From positions 1-20,164 of IMG/VR virus record IMGVR_UViG_3300021959_000543: a stretch of 20,164 nucleotides of DNA. The stretch is one strand, 5' to 3'. The number at the start of each line of letters is the position of its first letter. Position 1 is the stretch's first letter. The DNA comes from a virus. This document shows, in pieces, positions 1 through 7,069 of the stretch. The notes under the pieces were generated by a model. The model did not search any database. It was not told the DNA's origin and saw only the letters and a list, made by a program, of their open reading frames with translations. Position numbers and translations under genes: made by a program.

Positions 1-454
1 CCCGCCATTCGGTGAGGAACCGCTCAGAGGTCTTTGGGTGTATTCGGAGTGTTTCCCTGAGATGTGGCATAAGATGCTCTATAGAGTCGAGGGAGTGGCT
101 ACTGCTTGGAGATACGCAAATACAGAGCTATACTCTAACGCAAACGATAAGCCCGAGAATATGACCTATCAGGAATATCTAAAGGTAATCATCGATAGCT
201 ATGATCATGACTCAAAGAACACGCTGAAGAAAAATATAAATCAATACATAAATTTGCATAGGAAGAAAACCACTCAGCCAATACCTGAGGATGAGGCTCA
301 CCCACTCAGCGGGGTATCTTGGAAGTTTATCTGTAGGGTAGCGATCAGAGGAGACTTCAAAGGGCGACAGAGTAATAACCTGACCCCATTGGCAGTACAG
401 CGCAGAGAGAAATTAGGTATAACAGAGGCGGAAGCCAAAAGACTATATTCATGA
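1..454 (+). CDS. IbrA-like PAPS-reductase family protein, C-terminal part (5' end outside window)
   Basis: The frame is open from base 2 to the stop at 452-454, so this is the 3' end of a longer gene. A GTG at 38 is the first possible internal start, but coding continues upstream of it (PPFGEEPLRGLW...). The fragment contains RVEGVATAWRYANTELY, then a MTYQEYL segment, a basic helix (KKNINQYINLHRKK) and a VSWKFICRVAIRGDF stretch. This layout resembles the C-terminal DUF3440 region of IbrA-type phosphoadenosine phosphosulfate reductase-like proteins. The catalytic N-terminal ATP-pyrophosphatase domain would lie outside the window and cannot be checked. The next gene is ParB-like and overlaps by 4 nt (ATGA), which matches the known IbrA-IbrB pairing and supports the call. 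Family assignment is from memory of the fold pattern, not a search. The biochemical role in phages is not established. Confidence 0.55.
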   Translation, partial: PPFGEEPLRGLWVYSECFPEMWHKMLYRVEGVATAWRYANTELYSNANDKPENMTYQEYLKVIIDSYDHDSKNTLKKNINQYINLHRKKTTQPIPEDEAHPLSGVSWKFICRVAIRGDFKGRQSNNLTPLAVQRREKLGITEAEAKRLYS

Positions 455-951
455 AAAAACAACCACTCGATAAGATCACATGGATTGATCGTGATCTACT
501 GAAACCGAATAATTATAATCCGAACAAGGTAGCGCCACCTGAACTGAAGCTATTAAAGATATCGATACTTGAGGATGGATGGACTCAGCCTATAGTGATC
601 AATGCAGACTACACGATCGTAGATGGATTTCACAGATGGACTGTTAGCGGTCACAAGGAGATCAATGAACTCACTGATGGAAAAGTACCTGTAGTGATCC
701 TGAACGATACGGATGAGAATCAGAAGAAGATGGCGACTATCCGACACAATAGAGCGAGGGGTACTCATGGAGTATTGGAGATGTCTAAGATCGTGACTGA
801 TATGGTAGAGGATGGACTCACAGGTGAGGAGATCATGAGCAGACTTCAGATGGAGAAAGAGGAGGTAGTGAGGCTTCTATTTAAGGCAGGTATTCCAAAG
901 AGTCAGGTATTTAAAGATAAAGATTTCAGTCAGTCATGGCAGCCAAAGTAA
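451..951 (+). CDS. ParB/sulfiredoxin-fold protein, IbrB-like
   Basis: 166 aa. The N-terminal ParB-like nuclease fold is visible: LKPNNYNPN (residues 17-25), an ILEDGWTQPIVI segment (39-50), then IVDGFHRW (56-63), whose GFHR is the IbrB version of the ParB GxxR box. An RHNRARGTH motif (98-106) and a helical region that may be helix-turn-helix-like (GLTGEEIMSRLQ, 122-133) follow. The ATG overlaps the upstream IbrA-like stop by 4 nt, so the two are probably translationally coupled. Its own 3' end overlaps the terminase small subunit by 16 nt. IbrB proteins act with IbrA in E. coli, where the pair affects expression of eib genes. In phages the pair is common near terminase genes but its function is unclear; a DNA-directed activity is an inference from the fold. 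Confidence 0.72.
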   Translation: MKKQPLDKITWIDRDLLKPNNYNPNKVAPPELKLLKISILEDGWTQPIVINADYTIVDGFHRWTVSGHKEINELTDGKVPVVILNDTDENQKKMATIRHNRARGTHGVLEMSKIVTDMVEDGLTGEEIMSRLQMEKEEVVRLLFKAGIPKSQVFKDKDFSQSWQPK

Positions 952-1301
952 ACGACACAAATCGACACATAAAAAAAGCACTTCTTGAGGCTCTCGAGAA
1001 ATCACTCGGTGTGGTCACTACTGCTTGCAAGGCTGTAGGGATTCATCGCAGTACCTACTACAACTACTACAGAGATGATGAGGACTTCCGCAGAGAGGTA
1101 GATTCACTCACCGATGTAGCTATCGACTTCGCAGAGAGTCAGCTACATAAGCAAATAAATGAGGGATCAACAGCTGCGACTATATTCTATCTCAAGACGA
1201 AAGGTAAGAGTAGAGGGTATGTAGAGCGACAAGAGGTGTTTCATGATAGTAATATAGAAAGCCACCTCATAGAATGGAGTCCAGCAGACAAAGACGAGTA
1301 G
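936..1301 (+). CDS. terS: Terminase small subunit (HTH DNA-binding)
   Basis: 121 aa. Residues about 24-50 form a helix-turn-helix of the small-terminase type (SLGVVTTACKAVGIHRSTYY), followed by an acidic helix (DDEDFRREVDS) and a helical oligomerisation region. GSTAATIFYLKTKGK (about 77-91) is the usual small-terminase pattern in which a helix spans the subunit core. The protein would recognise the packaging site and stimulate the large subunit. The chosen ATG lies inside the end of the ParB-like gene (16-nt overlap). The 3' end overlaps the large subunit start by 28 nt, typical of compact packaging modules. No obvious Shine-Dalgarno is present. Function is from domain pattern and position directly before the large subunit. 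Confidence 0.8.
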   Translation: MAAKVNDTNRHIKKALLEALEKSLGVVTTACKAVGIHRSTYYNYYRDDEDFRREVDSLTDVAIDFAESQLHKQINEGSTAATIFYLKTKGKSRGYVERQEVFHDSNIESHLIEWSPADKDE

Positions 1302-2455
1302 AGCAGAGATGTAATCGCCAGTTCTATGACCTCATCCACTCAGATAAGAGATTTGTAGTACATCAGGGCGGTACACGATCAGGAAAGACCTATGCGATCT
1401 GTCAATACTTAGTTTATCTTCTGACGACCTCAGAGGAGCCTCTCGTGATCTCTGTGATCAGAAAGACGCTACCCTCACTCAAAGGATCTGTACTTCGGGA
1501 TCTGATGGGGATACTCGATGAGACTGGTCTCTTATATATGGGCGAGTACAATAAGTCCGCCAATGAATTTAGATATAATGATCACCTGATCGAGTTTCTC
1601 AGTTTAGACGAGCCTCAGAAGGTGAGGGGTAGAAAGAGGGATATAGCATACCTGAACGAGGGTAATGAGTTAATGCTCGAGGATTTCAGGCAGATCAACA
1701 TGAGAACGACACAGCGAGTGATCATCGACCTCAACCCCTCTGATCCTGTGCATTGGATATTCGATGAGGTGATGCCTCGTGAGGATTGCGATACATTCAT
1801 CACTACCTATAAAGACAACAAATTCCTATCACCTGATCTGGTCTATGAGATCGAGAGGATGAGGGAGAGAGATCCTGATTATTGGCAGGTGTACGGAGAG
1901 GGTCAGCGTGCAGTATTATCTAAGAGGCAGATCTTTAATAACTGGACTTTCATACCTCATGATCAGTTCCCTGTTTTAGACGATTTCGTGCTGGGTATCG
2001 ACTTCGGGTATAGTAATGATCCTACTGCGATAGTTGAGGTCTCTAAGCATAACGATACGCTCTATGTGAATGAACTGAAGTATTCTACAGGTATGACGAA
2101 TAAGGATATTGCGGATTTTATCATAGCTTGCGGACACGGAGACACTCTATCCTTTGCTGATAGCGCTGAGCCTAAGAGTATCGATGAGATCAAAAGACTC
2201 GGCTGCTTGATCAAGCCAGCGGTGAAGGGTGTGGGATCTATAAACTCGGGGATCTCTCTACTCAAGGAATTTGATATCGTGGTGAGTAAGGAGAGCAAGA
2301 ACTTATTTCACGAGTATAACACCTATTATTGGCAGCAGCTAAGAGATGATACTATCATAAATAAGCCAGTCGATAAAAATAATCACCTGATGGATGCGTT
2401 GAGGTATGGGGTTTATTCGCAGTATGGTAGGCGCACCGACTTTTTTGTTATTTAA
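1274..2455 (+). CDS. terL: Terminase large subunit (packaging ATPase/nuclease)
   Basis: 393 aa, a normal length for PBSX/Terminase_3-type large subunits. ATPase half: Walker A GGTRSGKT at residues 32-39, a probable Walker B IAYLNE at 124-129 with catalytic Glu129, and a motif III region IIDLNPSDP (150-158). Nuclease half (RNase H-like): Asp243 in GIDFG, Asp296 in FADSAEP, and Asp374 in HLMDALRYG, which together make the expected acidic metal-binding set. The protein cuts concatemeric DNA and pumps it through the portal encoded next. It overlaps the small subunit by 28 nt. GATC is strikingly dense here: about 21 sites in 1.18 kb by eye count. Confidence 0.95.
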   Translation: MESSRQRRVEQRCNRQFYDLIHSDKRFVVHQGGTRSGKTYAICQYLVYLLTTSEEPLVISVIRKTLPSLKGSVLRDLMGILDETGLLYMGEYNKSANEFRYNDHLIEFLSLDEPQKVRGRKRDIAYLNEGNELMLEDFRQINMRTTQRVIIDLNPSDPVHWIFDEVMPREDCDTFITTYKDNKFLSPDLVYEIERMRERDPDYWQVYGEGQRAVLSKRQIFNNWTFIPHDQFPVLDDFVLGIDFGYSNDPTAIVEVSKHNDTLYVNELKYSTGMTNKDIADFIIACGHGDTLSFADSAEPKSIDEIKRLGCLIKPAVKGVGSINSGISLLKEFDIVVSKESKNLFHEYNTYYWQQLRDDTIINKPVDKNNHLMDALRYGVYSQYGRRTDFFVI

Positions 2456-2459
2456 TTTT

Positions 2460-2467
2460 TACTTTTG
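2460..2467 (+). promoter_or_regulatory. Bacteroidota-type -7 element upstream of portal
   Basis: TACTTTTG matches TAnnTTTG and lies 21 nt before the portal ATG, right after the terminase stop. TTTTGTTATT is directly repeated at 2443-2452 and 2463-2472. No TTTG sits at the usual -33 spacing: the nearest, 2444-2447, is only 12 nt away. A head-module promoter is plausible but rests on the -7 box alone. Confidence 0.45.
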
Positions 2468-2488
2468 TTATTGGAAAATTTTTACTAA

Positions 2489-4258
2489 ATGGCTACACTC
2501 TTAGATCGCTTTAAGTCGCTGATCACTAAAAATCAGCAATCAACAAATGAGGCTTATAATAGAGCAATTTACAATTACTTAGGCGATAGCCTTGTATGGA
2601 ATCCTGAGAACGATGATACCTACATCAATAAGGGATACAGATATAACTCAACAGTTTACTCTATAGTAAACCTCATCACTAAGGCTGCATCTACTATTCC
2701 GCTATGTGTATATGAGATTCAGAGCGAGAATGATCTATCGAGATATAAGGCGATCACTTCATCAGGATTTGATGAATCTGTGATGCACAAGGCTCAGATG
2801 CTCAGAAAGCAATCTCTTGTAGAATTAGAGAATACCGAGCTTCACGAACTACTAAAGAGACCTAACCCAGCCCAATCATATAATGCATGGATCTCAGAGA
2901 TCATCGCATTTGGAAAGCTAACAGGGAACAGATACATCTTTGGGATCTCGCCTGACACAGGATCGAATAGAGGTAAGTTCAGAGAACTCTATGTACTACC
3001 CTCTCAGAATATGGAGATCCACTCAGGGGGTATCATGGAACCTGTAAAGGAATACACCCTCAGCTATAATGGAACCTATCGTATTGCAGCTAATGAGGTT
3101 TGCCATATCAAAGACTTTAATCCGTACTATGATGGTACAGGATCACATCTCTACGGGATGAGTCCACTTCATGCAGGTCTTAGAGTCTTGCAATCAAATA
3201 ACGAGGCGGTAAGTACTGGAGTGAAGTATCTACAGAATCAGATGGCTCGTGGGGTACTCATGTCAGACGAGGGAGATCTCAGCGCTGAGCAGGCTCGCCA
3301 GTTAAAGGAAAAATTCAAAGAGCAGCATCAGGGAACAAATAATGCAGGAGATGTATTGATCACCCCTAAGAAACTCAGTTGGATTAACTTCGGTCTATCT
3401 ACATCAGACCTCAGCTTGATAGAGCAATACAATGCTACGATCAAGGATCTGTGTAATATCTACAGCGTTCCTGTACAGCTACTGAATAACACGGACAGCA
3501 GCACATATAATAATATGAAAGAGGCGAAAAAGGCACTCTATCAAAATGCTGTGATCCCCGAACTGATCAAGATCAGAGAGGAACTAAACCGATGGCTAAC
3601 CCCTCAGTATGGATCAAACCTATATATCGACTTTGACTTCTCGGTGATCCCTGAACTACAAGAGGAGATGGATAAGGTGGTACAGCAGATGAGCAGTGCT
3701 TGGTGGCTGACCCCTAATGAGAAACGAGCAGCGATGTCTTATGGCCTTGATGAGGATAGCCAGTTCATGAATGACTACTATATACCCTCGAGCCTTATAC
3801 CTATGGCAAATGAGCCTGAACTGAGTGATGAGCCTGATATGATGCCGATGACTTCTATGATTGATCAAGAGGATGAGGTAGAGGATGAGGTAGAGGATCA
3901 GATAGAAGATCAAGAGGATGAGGTAGAGGATAAACAGGAATACAGCGGATATCCTCAGAGTGCATCTAATAACGCGCAGAGGATGCTCGACTGGATCGAG
4001 GAATACGGGAGAGATGAGGTCAGAGGCGGAACTGAGACAGGGCTTGCAAGAGCCAGACAACTGGCAGAGCGCAGATCACTCGATACCTCAACGATCAGAA
4101 GGATCTATAGTTTCTTCAGACGACACGAGGGGAACGAGACGATCAATTCCGACCTGAGAGACACCCCTTGGAAGGATAACGGCTATGTGGCTTGGAATCT
4201 GTGGGGAGGTACATCGATGTACAGATATGTCACTCGGATTGTAGAAAATTTAGATTAG
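2489..4258 (+). CDS. Portal protein with acidic linker and extra C-terminal domain
   Basis: 589 aa, longer than typical HK97-like portals (about 400-500 aa). Residues 1-450 are a phage_portal domain: an N-terminal STVYSIVNLITKAAS helix region, FGKLTGNRYIF, LYVLPSQNMEI, a long helical stem, and LCNIYSVPVQLLNNTDSSTYNN, which is a hallmark of HK97-type portals. It forms the dodecameric DNA channel. Residues about 459-482 are an almost purely acidic linker (repeated EDEVED) encoded by DNA repeats. Residues about 486-589 are a separate domain (YPQSASNNAQRML..., GGTETGLARARQLAERRSL, IRRIYSFFRRHEG, YVAWNLWGGTSM) that I recognise as a small module recurring in phage head proteins, function unknown. 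The stop is followed at once by the MuF ATG at 4259. Confidence 0.9.
   Translation: MATLLDRFKSLITKNQQSTNEAYNRAIYNYLGDSLVWNPENDDTYINKGYRYNSTVYSIVNLITKAASTIPLCVYEIQSENDLSRYKAITSSGFDESVMHKAQMLRKQSLVELENTELHELLKRPNPAQSYNAWISEIIAFGKLTGNRYIFGISPDTGSNRGKFRELYVLPSQNMEIHSGGIMEPVKEYTLSYNGTYRIAANEVCHIKDFNPYYDGTGSHLYGMSPLHAGLRVLQSNNEAVSTGVKYLQNQMARGVLMSDEGDLSAEQARQLKEKFKEQHQGTNNAGDVLITPKKLSWINFGLSTSDLSLIEQYNATIKDLCNIYSVPVQLLNNTDSSTYNNMKEAKKALYQNAVIPELIKIREELNRWLTPQYGSNLYIDFDFSVIPELQEEMDKVVQQMSSAWWLTPNEKRAAMSYGLDEDSQFMNDYYIPSSLIPMANEPELSDEPDMMPMTSMIDQEDEVEDEVEDQIEDQEDEVEDKQEYSGYPQSASNNAQRMLDWIEEYGRDEVRGGTETGLARARQLAERRSLDTSTIRRIYSFFRRHEGNETINSDLRDTPWKDNGYVAWNLWGGTSMYRYVTRIVENLD
3863..3931 (+). repeat. Direct repeat encoding acidic linker in portal
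   Basis: A 24-nt unit starting GATCAAGAGGATGAGG occurs exactly at 3863-3886 and again at 3908-3931. The spacer between them holds a further degenerate GAGGTAGAGGAT copy. It encodes alternating EDEVED/QEDE residues, so it expands or contracts in frame. Such a tract could vary in length between related phages. Confidence 0.85.
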
Positions 4259-6148
4259 ATGCCATTACCAAAACCAAGAGCAGGTGAAACTCTTGATGAG
4301 TTTTTAGATCGTTGTCCATTTGATACTCGTATGCTCATAGAGTTCGAGGATCAGGATCAACGCTTCGCTGTATGCAGATCACTATATGAGGAGTCTCAGA
4401 CTAAAGCATTTAGATTAGAGGCGCCTAAGATCAACAGAGGCGAGTTCATATCCTCATGGAATAAGCAGATCAAAAAGGCTGAATGGAATCAATTTCTTAA
4501 ATGGTTTAAGTATTTCAAGGCTGAGAATTTTAAGGCTGCGGATCAATTCTTAAAGACAGGTAAAATAAGCGGATTTGACGACCTTTTTCTGAATAGAGAT
4601 ATCACTAAGCTATATGAGGATTTATTTGTCGAGACAGGCACTCAAATCGCTGTGTGGCACTCAAAGACCTTTGAGAAGTATGTGTCAAAGAATCAAACCT
4701 TAACTAACTGGCGAGAGATGTTCGGATCCTATGGTCAGCGCTTCGCTGCGGATAAGGTCAGCCTCGTGAGCGGGAATAGAAAGAAAGAACTTCAATCAGT
4801 ACTAAAGCGCCTGATGAGTGATCCTGATTTTCAGAATATGAATGAGCGACAGGCTCAGAGAGTTCTCAGGAGTCGATTCACAGGATACTCAAAATCTCAG
4901 GCAGAGCGACTTGTTCGAACTGAGGTAGGTGCTGCTGCAAACTACGCATCGGTTCAGTCCGCAAATAACTTATTCGGATCTGATGGATATAAAAAGGAAT
5001 GGCTCGCTGCTATAGATGGTAGAGAGCGCCCATCTCACAACGCTGCGAATGGTCAGAGAGTAGATGCTACTGAGCCATTTGTGGTAGGCGGAGAGTATCT
5101 GAAATACCCTAAGGATCCATCAGCCTCAGCAAAGAATCGTATAAACTGCAGATGTACGATACTCACCTATCCGATCAACTCAGTCGAGAGGATAGAGGAT
5201 AGACCAACTGAGGGGCTTGTATCAGATATAGGATTCGGGATCACTGGATTTGATTCTGTGTCTATAGGTACTGAGATCGCTGAGGCAATCGCTGAGGTGG
5301 TGATCACTGGAGAGGTAGGTGGATCTATCAGACAGGCTAAGATCAATGAGTATATCGAAAAGAATAAACCTGATACTTGGAATACAGAGATACAGGATTG
5401 GGCTTATAGCAACACTAAAGCAGTTGGAGTACTCAAGGATGATATACTCGAGTTTATAGATAAGGATAGGCTAAAATCTATCAAGGTAGATATAGAGTAT
5501 GACGGTAAACAAAGAAGTGGCTCTTATCATAATGGCCTAAATAAAAAAATCCATTTCGATAAACTGGAGTCTTGGCAAGAGAGATATACAACTGTTTATC
5601 ATGAGATAGGCCATCACATTCATACTTGGACTCGGATGTTTAATGCTAAGGATTCGATGAGTATAAATATTATGCAGCCTGAATGGCAAGCGTTCTATAA
5701 AAAAGTACGCAAGGATTTTGGTGTAGGTCTCAGGGGTAAAAACAAAGCAGCTGCTGAGTCTAAATTCACACATCTATTCCCTGATACAAGAACCCCTGAG
5801 GGTTATCTTCAATACAAGAGGATGTGGAAAGGGGATAATCCTGAGTGGAAAATATTATTCAAGGATGAGATAGAGGAACTCGGTGAGAGAGTAGTCTATG
5901 AGCAACTGATGGATTTAGCAGATACTATTGGGGCGCTCACAAAGGAAAAGTATGGTTGGGGGCATGGTAGGTCTTACTATACACGAAGAGGATCTTATGG
6001 TCAAATGGCGGAGTTATTTGCTCACATGAGCGAATGGAGATTTAGCGATGCTACAATAGTCAAAAAAGTATTTCCCGAGCTATATGATGATGCCATGAAA
6101 TTATACGATGATTTAATCGAGCAAATAAGAGAATACAGAGGATACTAA
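4259..6148 (+). CDS. MuF head morphogenesis protein fused to a zincin metallopeptidase domain (putative MuF toxin)
   Basis: 629 aa. Residues 1-50 are a small phage N-terminal module (MPLPKPRAGETLDEFL, then EFEDQDQRFAVC). Residues about 80-300 are the Mu gpF/SPP1 gp7 minor head domain, ending in the classic RTEVGAAANYAS ... AIDGRERPSHNAANGQ ... FVVGGEYLKYPKDPSA ... INCRC pattern. After a linker (about 300-355) comes an unrelated C-terminal domain with HEIGHHIH at 448-455, a HExxH zinc site (His448, Glu449, His452). A later AELFAHMSEW has Glu585 as a plausible third ligand, matching the E-hF-A motif of gluzincins. MuF proteins are packaged in the capsid, and MuF fusions to toxin domains are a described polymorphic-toxin class. 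The C-terminal domain may therefore be a delivered effector, though a capsid-maturation role is possible. GATC density drops from 17 sites (4259-5344) to one (5345-6148), suggesting the C-terminal part was acquired. Confidence 0.85.
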   Translation: MPLPKPRAGETLDEFLDRCPFDTRMLIEFEDQDQRFAVCRSLYEESQTKAFRLEAPKINRGEFISSWNKQIKKAEWNQFLKWFKYFKAENFKAADQFLKTGKISGFDDLFLNRDITKLYEDLFVETGTQIAVWHSKTFEKYVSKNQTLTNWREMFGSYGQRFAADKVSLVSGNRKKELQSVLKRLMSDPDFQNMNERQAQRVLRSRFTGYSKSQAERLVRTEVGAAANYASVQSANNLFGSDGYKKEWLAAIDGRERPSHNAANGQRVDATEPFVVGGEYLKYPKDPSASAKNRINCRCTILTYPINSVERIEDRPTEGLVSDIGFGITGFDSVSIGTEIAEAIAEVVITGEVGGSIRQAKINEYIEKNKPDTWNTEIQDWAYSNTKAVGVLKDDILEFIDKDRLKSIKVDIEYDGKQRSGSYHNGLNKKIHFDKLESWQERYTTVYHEIGHHIHTWTRMFNAKDSMSINIMQPEWQAFYKKVRKDFGVGLRGKNKAAAESKFTHLFPDTRTPEGYLQYKRMWKGDNPEWKILFKDEIEELGERVVYEQLMDLADTIGALTKEKYGWGHGRSYYTRRGSYGQMAELFAHMSEWRFSDATIVKKVFPELYDDAMKLYDDLIEQIREYRGY

Positions 6149-6149
6149 T

Positions 6150-6350
6150 ATGAAAGAACAAAAACTACTGCAACTGATGGATGAGTACTTCGAGGACTTC
6201 GGAGATGTAAACATCATCTTAGAGATGGAACAAAGACTCGGTATTGATTTCGCTATCGATATGCTTGAGGGCAGAAATGGATCCAAAATAGTGGCTCTAT
6301 ATGTTGGGAAAAAATACGATGATGTTCAGCCCCAATACATTTACGAATAA
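6150..6350 (+). CDS. Small acidic protein, candidate immunity partner of the MuF-zincin
   Basis: 66 aa, starting one base after the stop of the MuF-zincin gene, so almost certainly co-translated with it. The sequence is acidic and looks alpha/beta: MKEQKLLQLMDEYFEDFGDVNIILEM (shown in two parts as MKEQKLLQLMDEYFEDFG and DVNIILEM), then GIDFAIDML, ending KIVALYVGKKYDDVQ. It has no signal peptide or membrane segment. I do not recognise the family. Its size, charge and position directly after a polymorphic-toxin-like C-terminus fit an immunity protein. It shares the low GATC content of the zincin segment, as if the two arrived together. A new promoter element starts right after it, so it groups with the upstream gene. 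Alternative: an uncharacterised head accessory protein. Confidence 0.6.
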   Translation: MKEQKLLQLMDEYFEDFGDVNIILEMEQRLGIDFAIDMLEGRNGSKIVALYVGKKYDDVQPQYIYE

Positions 6351-6355
6351 AATGA

Positions 6356-6363
6356 TATTTTTG
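6356..6363 (+). promoter_or_regulatory. TAnnTTTG element giving a near-leaderless protease/capsid transcript
   Basis: TATTTTTG matches TAnnTTTG and ends only 4 nt before the protease ATG at 6368. With the usual distance from a -7 box to the start site, transcription would begin at or next to the start codon. No -33 TTTG is visible at standard spacing. The element could drive protease and capsid independently of the toxin-like gene upstream. Confidence 0.45.
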
Positions 6364-6367
6364 TATT

Positions 6368-7066
6368 ATGAATAAAATGATCTACAAGACTACTCAGCTG
6401 GGATCCGTTCTCGATGCTGATGAGAAAGCAGGTATCGTCAAAGGATATGCCTCTATCTTTGGGAACATGGATAGTGATGGCGACATCATCACCTCAGGTG
6501 CTTACAGCAAGACGATCAGAGAGAATAAGAGCCGAATCAAATATCTATATCAGCACGATATGAATAAGCCACTCGGAAAGATGAATGATCTGTATGAGGA
6601 TCAGAAAGGGCTTGTATTTGAGGCGGAGATCCCTAAGACTCAACTCGGAAAGGATGTGATCGAACTCATGAAGGCAGGAGTGATCACTGAGAATAGTGTT
6701 GGGATCCTACCTATTCAGAAACAAATGAAAGAGGGCTATCGTGAGATCTCAGAGGTAAAACTCTACGAGGTGTCTGCTGTTACACTGGCAGCTAACGATC
6801 AGGCCATGATATTAGATGTAAAAGGAAATGTGGATTTGAACAAGGTCACAGACCGCTATGATCGAATCGCACAACTAATCCGCAAAGGTGAGATATCTGA
6901 CGAGCTTGGATATGCACTGGAGGCGGAGATACAAAAGTTAAAGTCTTATTTCATTGACTACGCTACGATCACTCAGCCAACTGATATTGAGGTTACTGAG
7001 CCGATTGAAGTCAAAGCAGATGAGGCATTCGACCCGTTAAATTATTTATTAAAGAAAATCTCTTAA
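6368..7066 (+). CDS. Prohead maturation protease (HK97 / U35 family)
   Basis: 232 aa. The herpesvirus-assemblin-like serine protease fold is readable: VKGYASIFGNMDSDGD near the N-terminus, catalytic His63 in YLYQHD, catalytic Ser110 in ITENSVGI, and Glu134 in KLYEVSAVTLAAN as third-triad candidate. The enzyme removes the N-terminal scaffold (delta) segment of the capsid protein encoded next. Residues after about 155 are a less conserved helical tail (KVTDRYDRIAQLIRKGEI) that may act in scaffolding. The start is fixed by the first in-frame ATG; an alternative ATG three codons later (MIYKTTQ) would shorten it slightly. The gap to the capsid gene is 3 nt. Confidence 0.92.
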   Translation: MNKMIYKTTQLGSVLDADEKAGIVKGYASIFGNMDSDGDIITSGAYSKTIRENKSRIKYLYQHDMNKPLGKMNDLYEDQKGLVFEAEIPKTQLGKDVIELMKAGVITENSVGILPIQKQMKEGYREISEVKLYEVSAVTLAANDQAMILDVKGNVDLNKVTDRYDRIAQLIRKGEISDELGYALEAEIQKLKSYFIDYATITQPTDIEVTEPIEVKADEAFDPLNYLLKKIS

Positions 7067-7069
7067 AAA

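Noticed and set aside
3656-4060. 134-codon minus-strand open frame opposite the portal
   Set aside because: Its Leu/Ile-rich repeats are the complement of the GAGGATGAGG tract; the + strand portal domain is clearly real.
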